64,000 bases of DNA, from positions 52,970 to 116,969 of the forward strand of contig NZ_CBFFRJ010000001.1 in NCBI RefSeq assembly GCF_965644225.1, written 5' to 3'. Positions 9,411-16,655 of this stretch are shown here, piece after piece. Numbering within the stretch: the stretch's first letter is position 1; the number at the start of each line of letters is the position of its first letter. The notes under the pieces are model-generated. The model searched no databases. It saw only the letters and a list, made by a program, of their open reading frames with translations, and was not told the DNA's origin. This DNA is from CBFFRJ01 sp965644225 (GTDB lineage: Bacteria > Pseudomonadota > Gammaproteobacteria > Enterobacterales > Enterobacteriaceae). The translations under genes and the position numbers were made by a program.

Positions 9411-9438
9411 CCCTCTCTTGTAGGCTCCAAAGAGAGGG
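9411..9438. repeat. Short C/T-rich palindrome
   Basis: CCCTCTCTT (9411-9419) pairs with AAGAGAGGG (9430-9438). No T run follows, so terminator function for cpdB is uncertain. It resembles the palindromes at 11620, 18325 and 35337. Confidence 0.6.
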
Positions 9439-9489
9439 TAGACAGATGTTGGGGCACCGGATGAACGCTTCTTAACATCCTTCGCCCAT

Positions 9490-9520
9490 GATGATCGACC
9501 CATTTTCCAGGTCGATCATC
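9490..9520. repeat. 11-bp perfect inverted repeat upstream of the PNP gene
   Basis: GATGATCGACC (9490-9500) is mirrored by GGTCGATCATC (9510-9520) around a 9-base loop. A further copy of GGTCGATC lies at about 9612. The 309-base cpdB-PNP gap otherwise holds no gene that I can support. It could be an operator, a hairpin, or the residue of a decayed minus-strand gene. Confidence 0.6.
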
Positions 9521-9661
9521 CCCACTTCGCGCAGTGCTACCACATGTCATAACCTGTACCTCAAACCTCCCTGCCCTAAGCGGAAAACCGTGGCCAGTGT
9601 TCAAAATGAGAGGTCGATCCTTTGAGCAGGACTTTTGTCCTCAATCCTCTTTCTGCGTCAG

Positions 9662-9691
9662 TTTACAATCCCAGTGTATCGTCAATATAAG
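9662..9691 (+). promoter_or_regulatory. Candidate sigma-70 promoter for the PNP-MFS pair
   Basis: TTTACA (9662-9667), an 18-base spacer and TATAAG (9686-9691) lie 17 bases before the PNP start codon. The boxes are reasonable, but the promoter is predicted by eye only. Confidence 0.45.
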
Positions 9692-9707
9692 ACATTCAGG
9701 AATCAAT

Positions 9708-10415
9708 ATGACTGCACACATTAATGCCAACGCGGATGATTTTGCATCAACGGTTATTATGCCAGGAGACCCGTTACGGGCGAAATTTATTGCCGAAAAT
9801 TATTTTATGGATTACCAGGAAGTAACCAATGTGCGGAATATGTTGGGGTATACCGGGTTCTATTTAGGGCAACCTGTTTCAGTAATGGGACACGGCATGG
9901 GTATTCCGTCAATGACGTTATACGCTCATGAGTTAGTGCATGATTTCGGTGTGAAACGTATTATTCGCGTTGGCAGCCTGGGGGCCACGCAGCAAAATAT
10001 AAAAATGCGCGATATTATTCTCGCCGTCGCTGCCGGAACCGATTCGGTAACCAATTTAAAACGCAGCTCAGGCTATTCTATGGCAACCTCAGCTCATTTT
10101 CCCCTATTACAAAAAGCCTGGTCGCTGGCACAAAATGCGGGAATTGAAGTCAAAGCAGGAAATGTTTTCAGCGGCGACCTCTATTACGATCCTGATGACA
10201 ATTTAATCCCTGCACTGGAAAAGTTTGGTGTCCTGGGTGTGGATATGGAAGTCGCTGGATTGTATGCCCTGGCACATCAGTTTGGCATCGAAGCGCTGGC
10301 AATTCTGACGGTTTCCGACCACTGCCTGACGGGTGAAGAAACGACAGCGGAAGAACGCCAGCTAACATTCAACAGTATGATTGAGCTGGCACTGAATACT
10401 GCGGTTACCGCATAG
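9708..10415 (+). CDS. DeoD-type purine nucleoside phosphorylase (accessory paralogue)
   Basis: This 235-aa protein, close to the 239 aa of E. coli DeoD, cleaves purine nucleosides with phosphate to a free base and (deoxy)ribose-1-phosphate. Family motifs present are VIMPGDPLRAKF (phosphate-binding Arg), MGHGMGIPS, IRVGSLGA, the base/ribose site VDMEVAGLY, and the catalytic SDH followed by AEERQ. E. coli VEMEAAG is VDMEVAG here, so substrate preference may differ. The ATG at 9708 is preferred over the longer frame because CAGGA precedes it and it matches DeoD starts. It is paired with an MFS transporter 37 bases downstream. Confidence 0.88.
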   Translation: MTAHINANADDFASTVIMPGDPLRAKFIAENYFMDYQEVTNVRNMLGYTGFYLGQPVSVMGHGMGIPSMTLYAHELVHDFGVKRIIRVGSLGATQQNIKMRDIILAVAAGTDSVTNLKRSSGYSMATSAHFPLLQKAWSLAQNAGIEVKAGNVFSGDLYYDPDDNLIPALEKFGVLGVDMEVAGLYALAHQFGIEALAILTVSDHCLTGEETTAEERQLTFNSMIELALNTAVTA

Positions 10416-10452
10416 TTCGCCTCGCTCTCAACGTAATCAGGGATGTTTGTCT

Positions 10453-11613
10453 ATGAAAAATAAAATTGCACTGACGCTAATTAGTTTTTTGGCAAATTTC
10501 ATTATGGCAGGGTTTGCCAGCCAGTTTGGTATGTTGATTGAGCCAATATCCCAGCAATATAACGCAGACATTAACGCTGTTGCCTCCATATTCTCATTAC
10601 TCAACGGAGGTGCGCTGGCAGGTACTATTGCCGCCTTTTTCTTAATTGAGAAAGTTGGTGTAAAGCGCATGACGCTCATCATATATACCATTGTTTTTCT
10701 TTGCGCTGTGGCGATGCACCTGAGTACAGGTCTGTGGCTGGTTATGGTGGCAATGACGTTAGTCGGCTTCTGTGGCGGCATCGGTCTGTGCGTTGCGGGA
10801 ACCATTGTGGTCTCTGTCTGGCAGGCCCGAATTCAAAGTACGTTGCTGGTGGTTCAGGATGCGACGTTTAACGTTGCCGGCGTTGTCTTCCCGCTGGTCA
10901 CAACCTTTGCTCTCACGCATAACATGTCCTGGAGTTACAGTTATTTGAGCGTGGGCATCGTCGCATTGCTGACTCTGGGGATTGTAATGCTAACGCGTTT
11001 TGATCCCTGTGAATCCACGCCAACGTCGGACAGTTCGGAGCCGGTTAAGTCAGAATGGAACCTGGGCATTATTAGCGGAGGGATCGGTCTGTTTTTAGGG
11101 ATGCTGGCACTTTATACGTTCCTGACCTGGGCGCCATTGTTCGTAAAAAACAAGTTTGGTATTCCGTTTGAAGAGGCCGGTAATATCATTACCCAGTATT
11201 GGGCTGCCGCACTGGTGGGAGCGTTGGTGTCAACCGGTATTGTTGCACGCGTTAAAATCCACTATTTCCTTTTGAGTATTATCCTGCTGGCCTGCATTAT
11301 TACAACCGTTATTGTAACCAAAGAAAGCCTCTCCAGGCTTGATTATCTGGCTTACAGCTATGGGTTTGTGTGTGCCGCGCTATATAACTCTTTTATTGCC
11401 TATGGTGTTTCATTTGTTAAACGAGCCAGCAGTCAGAATGTGTCATACATCCTGATTAGCGGTAGCGCAGGAGCCATGTTCAGCCCTGCTATTAGCGCAT
11501 TAATGGAAAAAACAATAGGGATACAGAAAATTATGTATTCAATACCGGCGTTGTATCTGATTATTTTTATTATGCTGATTGGCACGTTAAAAATTAAGCG
11601 TAAAGACATCTGA
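10453..11613 (+). CDS. TsgA-like MFS transporter
   Basis: This 386-aa protein has 12 predicted membrane helices and resembles the TsgA branch of the major facilitator superfamily, with a long cytoplasmic loop around residues 190-205. AGGG lies 10 bases before the ATG at 10453; a TTG two codons earlier is an alternative. It follows the purine nucleoside phosphorylase on the same strand, so uptake of a nucleoside or nucleoside-like compound is a reasonable inference. TsgA substrates themselves are poorly defined. Confidence 0.8.
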   Translation: MKNKIALTLISFLANFIMAGFASQFGMLIEPISQQYNADINAVASIFSLLNGGALAGTIAAFFLIEKVGVKRMTLIIYTIVFLCAVAMHLSTGLWLVMVAMTLVGFCGGIGLCVAGTIVVSVWQARIQSTLLVVQDATFNVAGVVFPLVTTFALTHNMSWSYSYLSVGIVALLTLGIVMLTRFDPCESTPTSDSSEPVKSEWNLGIISGGIGLFLGMLALYTFLTWAPLFVKNKFGIPFEEAGNIITQYWAAALVGALVSTGIVARVKIHYFLLSIILLACIITTVIVTKESLSRLDYLAYSYGFVCAALYNSFIAYGVSFVKRASSQNVSYILISGSAGAMFSPAISALMEKTIGIQKIMYSIPALYLIIFIMLIGTLKIKRKDI

Positions 11614-11619
11614 CACCCT

Positions 11620-11644
11620 CGCCCTTCCCCCTGCGGGCAGGGCG
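11620..11644. repeat. Short GC-rich palindrome between convergent genes
   Basis: CGCCCT (11620-11625) pairs with AGGGCG (11639-11644), with CCCCCTGCGGG between them. It lies between the MFS gene and the convergent Crp/Fnr gene and may act as a bidirectional hairpin. No T run follows. Confidence 0.5.
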
Positions 11645-11744
11645 CGCAACAGGATGAGGACAGAACTTCAACCTGATCAGTACGTTTTCACCGCAGATGC
11701 TTTACATAAAAAAACGTCAGCATTATTAGCAATAACGGTGGCGT

Positions 11745-12431
11745 TTAATCAAAGGAGTCGTTACCCAGAAACTGTCGCAACCCGTCTAAATCCTTAATTT
11801 CCAGCCCCTGTTTTGTGCGTATCACCAGACCAGCATCAATTAACGTTTTCACCGCACGGCGATATACGCGGTCTGTCGTGCCAAATCGTTCCGCTTCCTG
11901 GTAATTCTTACTGAAACCGTCCATCGGTTGTTTATTTTGATGCTGGCGATAGAGGTCATAGGCAATGTTATGCGCAATCGGGTAGAGCATTCGGTGCAGG
12001 AAGATTTCCAGCGTATCCTGATAATCGACTGCCATTGCGCTGGCAAAAAAGATAGCCAGTTTTGGGTGCTGATTCAGCGCTGCCTCCAGCCGTTCACAGC
12101 TGCACACTGCTACAGCGAGAGGCTCTTGTGCAACAACATCAAGCTGGCAACGATATCCGGTAAAAAATTCCATCTCACCAAACAGTTTTTCGTCACATTC
12201 CATTGTACCCAGTTGGAAACGTCGACCATTCTCAGCACTGTAGCGTAGAGATATTCGGCCTGACTCCACCATGAACAGACGATCGACCACTTGCCCCTGA
12301 CGATAGAGATAATCCCCCTCGTTGATAAGTTGGGTTTCGCAGAGCAGTTCACGGAATGTCTTCTCAATAAAGGCATCATCCTGCTGCCAGATATTATGAA
12401 AACGACCTTTTGCCAGTGGTTTAAGCTGCAT
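11745..12431 (-). CDS. Crp/Fnr-family regulator, YeiL-like
   Basis: This 228-aa protein has an N-terminal cyclic-nucleotide-type beta-roll (about 15-130, with LINEGDYLYRQGQVVDRLF and LFGEMEFFTGY). A dimerisation helix and a C-terminal winged helix-turn-helix (about 170-215) follow. The architecture is like E. coli YeiL, a regulator beside nucleoside genes. It has several Cys residues, including a CSC triplet near residue 110, but not the FNR N-terminal cluster. It converges on the PNP-MFS pair and is the likely local regulator. The effector is unknown. Confidence 0.82.
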   Translation of the reverse strand: MQLKPLAKGRFHNIWQQDDAFIEKTFRELLCETQLINEGDYLYRQGQVVDRLFMVESGRISLRYSAENGRRFQLGTMECDEKLFGEMEFFTGYRCQLDVVAQEPLAVAVCSCERLEAALNQHPKLAIFFASAMAVDYQDTLEIFLHRMLYPIAHNIAYDLYRQHQNKQPMDGFSKNYQEAERFGTTDRVYRRAVKTLIDAGLVIRTKQGLEIKDLDGLRQFLGNDSFD

Positions 12432-12536
12432 GGATAATTTTCTTTTTCAGGATAATTCTAACGGGTAACCGTATGTTATCAGGCCGGGTATGCCATTAAC
12501 GCTGCTGCCATTCAGATAGCGTCATCCGTCCATTCC

Positions 12537-12923
12537 TCAGGCGGCGCGCTCGCCCCGCATCGCCATCACCTGCGGCAGATTCAGCTCAATCCAGTCGGCA
12601 AGACTGGCCACTTTTTCACTGATCTGCTCGCCGAGCGGCGTCAGACTATACTCCACATGTGGCGGCACCACCGGGTAAGAGATGCGGTTGATAAAACCAT
12701 CCTGCTCCAGCGCCTGTAACGACTGCGCCAGCATCTTCTCACTCACGCCGCCCATCTTGCGGCGTAAATCGCTGAAACGGTGGGTACCGTGGCGCAGGGC
12801 CACCAGAATCAATACACCCCAACGGCTGGTCACATGTTTCAGGACTTCCCGTGACGGGCAATCCTCGGCAAACAGATTACCGTCGCGCATCTGCTCGCTC
12901 AGGGTCGGACTGGTGTTTTTCAT
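12537..12923 (-). CDS. ytfH: HxlR-family regulator YtfH
   Basis: This 128-aa winged-helix protein of the HxlR/MarR-like family contains CPSREVLKHVTSRWGVLILVAL, RFSDLRRKMGGVSEKMLAQ (recognition helix) and YSLTPLGEQI. The Cys near residue 20 is the conserved family redox Cys. It is divergent from qorB, whose repression by this protein is expected from conserved gene order in enterobacteria. The two start codons are 84 bases apart. Confidence 0.9.
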   Translation of the reverse strand: MKNTSPTLSEQMRDGNLFAEDCPSREVLKHVTSRWGVLILVALRHGTHRFSDLRRKMGGVSEKMLAQSLQALEQDGFINRISYPVVPPHVEYSLTPLGEQISEKVASLADWIELNLPQVMAMRGERAA

Positions 12924-12960
12924 ACTTACCTTTTTGTACGTACTTACTAAAAGTTAGTTA
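12921..12960. promoter_or_regulatory. ytfH/qorB operator region (direct repeats)
   Basis: TACTTAC occurs at 12923-12929 and 12941-12947, 18 bases apart, with the palindrome GTACGTAC (12937-12944) between them and AGTTAGT just after. HxlR regulators bind such sites between divergent genes. Binding is inferred. Confidence 0.5.
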
Positions 12961-13007
12961 TGGTGCTAGTGTGCCACAACACAAGACAAACACGAAGGAG
13001 ATTCCTC

Positions 13008-13856
13008 ATGATCGCTATTACCGGCGCTACCGGCCAACTCGGTGCACTCGCTGTCGAAGCCCTGTTAAAAACCGTTCCTGCTGGCGAATTAGTCGCCATT
13101 GTTCGCAACCCGGCGAAAGCGCAGGCCTTAACGCAACAGGGCGTTGTTGTCCGCCAGGGTGATTACAATGACGAAGCCGCGCTGACTGCCGCCCTGAGTG
13201 GGGTCGACAAACTGCTGCTGGTCTCTTCCAGCGAAGTCGGTCAGCGTGCAACCCAGCACCGCAACGTCATTAACGCGGCCCGTGCCGCTGGCGTTAAATT
13301 TATCGCCTACACCAGCCTGCTGCATGCGGATAAATCCCCGCTGGGCCTGGCCGTTGAACATATTGAAACCGAGAAAATGCTGGCGGAATCCGGCATTCCG
13401 TTCGCCCTGCTGCGTAACGGCTGGTACAGCGAAAACTACCTCGCCAGCGCGCCAGCGGCCCTTGCTCACGGTGTGTTTATCGGTGCTGCGGGAGAAGGCA
13501 AAATCGCTTCTGCTACCCGTGCCGACTATGCCGCCGCCGCCGCTCGCGTAGTGAGCGAAGAGGGTCACGCTGGCAAAGTGTATGAACTGGCAGGAGATGA
13601 AGCCTGGACGCTGAGCGAACTGGCCGCTGAACTGAGCAAACAGAGCGGTAAAACCGTGGTGTATCAGAATCTGAGCGAAGCCGATTTTGCCGCCGCCCTA
13701 AAAGGTGTCGGCCTACCGGATGTGTTCGCTAACCTGCTTGCCGATTCCGATATCGGCGCCTCAAAAGGCGGTCTGTTTGACGACAGCCATAGCTTAAGCA
13801 AGCTGATTGGCCGCCCGACCACGCCGATTGCCGGGAGCATCAAAGGTATTCTGTAA
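13008..13856 (+). CDS. qorB: NAD(P)H:quinone oxidoreductase QorB
   Basis: This 282-aa atypical short-chain dehydrogenase has the NmrA-like Rossmann motif at its N-terminus (MIAITGATGQLGALAVEALL) and lacks the classical Tyr-x-x-x-Lys pair. QorB (YtfG) reduces quinones with NADPH. GAAGGAG sits 7 bases before the ATG at 13008, which matches the E. coli start; the longer upstream frame is rejected. It is divergent from its probable regulator ytfH. Confidence 0.94.
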   Translation: MIAITGATGQLGALAVEALLKTVPAGELVAIVRNPAKAQALTQQGVVVRQGDYNDEAALTAALSGVDKLLLVSSSEVGQRATQHRNVINAARAAGVKFIAYTSLLHADKSPLGLAVEHIETEKMLAESGIPFALLRNGWYSENYLASAPAALAHGVFIGAAGEGKIASATRADYAAAAARVVSEEGHAGKVYELAGDEAWTLSELAAELSKQSGKTVVYQNLSEADFAAALKGVGLPDVFANLLADSDIGASKGGLFDDSHSLSKLIGRPTTPIAGSIKGIL

Positions 13857-13937
13857 CTGTTACATGCTGGTTAATTTTTGTGGCATGCCGCCGGGCCATC
13901 CTTAATAATGTGCTGATGGCCATGGCGGAGACGAAGA

Positions 13938-14762
13938 GTGCAAGGCGTACCAGAGCAGTTTGACGACGAGAGAGACAGTGCGCGTTTTCGCCACCTGGCC
14001 CAGGTACCAGGCGTCGAGCTTTATCACGCCCATATCTCCCGCTACGCCTTCGAGCCGCATACCCATGAAGCCTTTGGCATTGGCGCAATTGAAGCCGGTG
14101 CCGAACGCTTTCGCTATCGCGGCGCTCAGTATGTCGCCCCCACAAACTCGGTGGTCACCATGAATCCGGACGAGTTGCACACTGGTGAAGCCGACAGCGC
14201 CGACGGCTGGCGCTACCGGATGATCTACCTCGATCCCTCGTTACTCGAGGAGGTGACGGATATTCGCCACTGGTGGTTCAGCGATGTGATGCGTCACGAC
14301 CCGCTGCGTACTCAGAAAATCTGCGGTCTTATCCATGGTCTCTGGCATAGCGACGACCCGCTGGCGCAAAAAGGGCTGCTGCTGGATCTTATCGACACCT
14401 TCAGCCCGCTGGCTCGCCACGCGCCGGTTTATCGGGAAGGTGCCCACCGTTTCGACCGCGTGCGCGAATTCCTGCATGATAACTATATGCACACTCTGAC
14501 GCTGGACGAGCTGGCGCAAGTCGCCTCACTCAGCCCGTATCATTTTCAGCGCCAGTTCAAAGCCCACTATCACGTTACGCCGCACCAGATGCTGATGGCT
14601 ATCCGCCTTTGGCGGGCGAAGGGGTTCCTCACCCAGGGAATGCCCGCCGCCGAAGTGGCAGCCGCGACCGGCCTTGTCGATCAATCCCACCTCACCCGCG
14701 CCTTTACCCACCGCTACGGCATTACCCCAGTGCGCTACCAAAAGCAGGTTACCCGGCGCTAA
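13938..14762 (+). CDS. AraC-family regulator, probably of ytfF
   Basis: This 274-aa protein has a short cupin-type N-domain with the metal-site-like HTHEAFGIGAIEAG segment and a C-terminal AraC helix-turn-helix pair (about 175-270, with ASLSPYHFQRQFKAHY and GLVDQSHLTRAFTHRYG). It starts with GTG, with GGAG 7 bases upstream. The architecture is typical of AraC regulators encoded beside EamA or LysE exporters. The next gene, 75 bases on, is the EamA-family ytfF. It is absent from this position in E. coli K-12 as I recall. Confidence 0.82.
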   Translation: MQGVPEQFDDERDSARFRHLAQVPGVELYHAHISRYAFEPHTHEAFGIGAIEAGAERFRYRGAQYVAPTNSVVTMNPDELHTGEADSADGWRYRMIYLDPSLLEEVTDIRHWWFSDVMRHDPLRTQKICGLIHGLWHSDDPLAQKGLLLDLIDTFSPLARHAPVYREGAHRFDRVREFLHDNYMHTLTLDELAQVASLSPYHFQRQFKAHYHVTPHQMLMAIRLWRAKGFLTQGMPAAEVAAATGLVDQSHLTRAFTHRYGITPVRYQKQVTRR

Positions 14763-14837
14763 TGCGCAATCTCGTACAATATTCCGCGCCAGGGGCTTTC
14801 TACACTGCTCGCGTAAACCGTCAATATGGATGGAAGT

Positions 14838-15809
14838 ATGATTAGTGGTGTGTTGTATGCCCTGCTCGCGGGCATGTTGTGGGGGCTGATTTTCGTCGGC
14901 CCGTTGCTTGTTCCTGACTATCCGGCGGCATTACAGTCCACCGGGCGCTATCTTGCGCTGGGGCTGATTGCGCTGCCGCTCGCCTGGCTGGGTCGCCAGC
15001 GTCTGCGCACGCTTAGCCGTCGTGACTGGTCTGATGCGCTCGCACTGACCATGATGGGCAATTTAATCTATTACGTCTGTCTCGCCAGCGCTATTCAGCG
15101 CACCGGGGCTCCTGTTTCGACGATGATTATCGCCACGCTGCCGGTGGTGATCCCGATTTGCGCGAACCTGCTTTACAGCCAGCGCGACGGTAAGCTCTCC
15201 TGGGCAAGACTTGCGCCAGCGCTGCTGTGTATTACTGCCGGGCTGGTGTGCGTCAATATTGCTGAACTGCGTGGCGGGCTGCCCGATTTCTCCTGGTGGC
15301 GCTACGGCTCAGGTATTGCCCTGGTGCTGGTATCCGTGGGCTGCTGGGCCTGGTATGCCCTGCGTAACGCCCGCTGGCTGCGCGAAAATCCGGATAAAAA
15401 CCCGATGATGTGGGCCACCGCGCAGGCGCTGGTCACACTGCCGGTCTCGCTGGCAGGCTACGCGGCGGCCTGTCTGTGGCTGAATATTCAGCAACCTGAA
15501 TTTCCCCAGCCCTTTGGCCCGCGCCCATGGGTATTTATCGGTTTGATGTTTGCTATTGCAGTACTGTGTTCATGGGTAGGCGCGTTGTGCTGGAACGTCG
15601 CCAGCCAGCGACTACCGACGGTTATCCTCGGGCCATTGATCGTCTTTGAAACCCTCGCCGGCCTGCTTTATACCTTTATGCTGCGCCAGTCGATGCCGCC
15701 TGGGTTGACGCTCTGCGGTATTGCTCTGCTGGTTATCGGCGTGGTAATGGCAGTACGGGCGAAACCGACTAAACCGGCTGTCATCTCGCTTTCCGACCCC
15801 TCTTCCTGA
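14838..15809 (+). CDS. ytfF: YtfF, EamA/DMT-family inner-membrane transporter
   Basis: This 323-aa protein has ten predicted helices forming two EamA repeats. The sequence closely follows E. coli YtfF, including GAPVSTMIIATLPVVIP and LRNARWLRENPDKNPMMWA. The ATG at 14838 (MISGVLYALL) matches the family; the in-frame ATG at 14826 would add four residues. The substrate is unproven; related proteins export amino acids or cysteine-pathway metabolites. An AraC-type regulator gene lies just upstream. Confidence 0.92.
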   Translation: MISGVLYALLAGMLWGLIFVGPLLVPDYPAALQSTGRYLALGLIALPLAWLGRQRLRTLSRRDWSDALALTMMGNLIYYVCLASAIQRTGAPVSTMIIATLPVVIPICANLLYSQRDGKLSWARLAPALLCITAGLVCVNIAELRGGLPDFSWWRYGSGIALVLVSVGCWAWYALRNARWLRENPDKNPMMWATAQALVTLPVSLAGYAAACLWLNIQQPEFPQPFGPRPWVFIGLMFAIAVLCSWVGALCWNVASQRLPTVILGPLIVFETLAGLLYTFMLRQSMPPGLTLCGIALLVIGVVMAVRAKPTKPAVISLSDPSS

Positions 15810-15813
15810 AGCC

Positions 15814-15833
15814 GCCGCTCCCGCCGGAGCGGC
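15814..15833 (+). terminator. GC-rich hairpin after ytfF
   Basis: GCCGCTCC (15814-15821) pairs with GGAGCGGC (15826-15833) around a 4-base loop, four bases after the ytfF stop. No T run follows, so termination may be weak. Confidence 0.5.
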
Positions 15834-15877
15834 TAAATGCATTCCCTCTTATCCAAAAGGGGTATATCATCGCCATA

Positions 15878-15900
15878 AAGATGCATTTAAAATACATCTT
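15878..15900 (+). promoter_or_regulatory. NsrR operator upstream of ytfE
   Basis: The 23-bp near-perfect palindrome has half sites AAGATGCATTT and AAATACATCTT (1 bp between them), spanning 15878-15900 and ending 27 bases before the ytfE start. It matches the NsrR consensus of two 11-bp AAGATGCATTT-type repeats. The cognate regulator gene nsrR is in this window at 43.5 kb. Nitric oxide should relieve repression. Confidence 0.88.
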
Positions 15901-15927
15901 ATAAATCTGGCTGATGAGGTAACTGCT

Positions 15928-16590
15928 ATGGCTTTCCGTGACCAACCCTTAGGTGAACTGGCGCTTTCCATTCCGCGTGCGTCAGCGCTGTTTCGTAAAT
16001 ACGATATGGACTACTGCTGCGGCGGTAAACAGACACTGGAGCGCGCGGCTACGCGCAAAGCGCTGGATGTTAGCGTTATTGAAGCGCAACTGGCGACGCT
16101 TGCCGAACACCCCGTAGAAAAGGACTGGCGCGTTACCCCTCTGGGCGAAATCATTGACCATATCATCGTGCGCTACCACGACCGTCACCGCGAGCAGTTG
16201 CCGGAGCTGATTTTACAGGCCACCAAAGTGGAACGGGTGCACGCCGCTAAACCGAACGTGCCGAAGGGACTGACCAAATACCTGACCATGCTGCACGACG
16301 AACTCACCAGCCACATGATGAAAGAAGAGCGCATCCTGTTTCCGATGATAAAGCAAGGGATGGGCAGCCAGGCATCCGGCCCCATTAACGTGATGGAGAG
16401 TGAACATGATGAAGCGGGCGAGCTACTGGAGGTGATCAAACACATCACCGATAACGTCACGCCGCCAGCGGAAGCCTGCACCACCTGGAAAGCCATGTAT
16501 AACGGTATTAATGAATTGATTGACGATCTGATGGAACACATCAGTCTGGAAAACAACGTTCTGTTTCCGCGTGCCCTCGCCGGAAATTAA
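15928..16590 (+). CDS. ytfE: Di-iron Fe-S cluster repair protein YtfE (RIC)
   Basis: This 220-aa protein has the same length as E. coli YtfE. An N-terminal ScdA domain carries the Cys30-Cys31 pair (DMDYCCGGKQ). The hemerythrin-like four-helix bundle supplies the di-iron ligands H84, H129, E133, H160, H204 and E208, all of which I can see at those positions. It helps repair Fe-S clusters damaged by nitric oxide or peroxide. Control by NsrR is indicated by the operator just upstream. Confidence 0.97.
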   Translation: MAFRDQPLGELALSIPRASALFRKYDMDYCCGGKQTLERAATRKALDVSVIEAQLATLAEHPVEKDWRVTPLGEIIDHIIVRYHDRHREQLPELILQATKVERVHAAKPNVPKGLTKYLTMLHDELTSHMMKEERILFPMIKQGMGSQASGPINVMESEHDEAGELLEVIKHITDNVTPPAEACTTWKAMYNGINELIDDLMEHISLENNVLFPRALAGN

Positions 16591-16593
16591 TTA

Positions 16594-16611
16594 AGGCGCC
16601 CGAGAGCGCCT
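16594..16611 (+). terminator. First hairpin after ytfE
   Basis: AGGCGC (16594-16599) pairs with GCGCCT (16606-16611), followed by GTTTC. A stronger terminator lies 20 bases further on. Confidence 0.5.
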
Positions 16612-16630
16612 GTTTCATGGAAGTCATTCT

Positions 16631-16655
16631 GAGCCGCCGAAGCGGCTCTTTTTTT
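16631..16655 (+). terminator. Rho-independent terminator of ytfE
   Basis: GAGCCGC (16631-16637), loop CGAA and GCGGCTC (16642-16648) are followed by seven T. The T run reaches the stop codon of the convergent cycA gene. Confidence 0.88.

Noticed and set aside
9377..9604. 75-aa minus-strand open frame in the cpdB-PNP gap
   Set aside because: It has no ribosome binding site or family resemblance and spans two palindromes, so it is unlikely to be coding.
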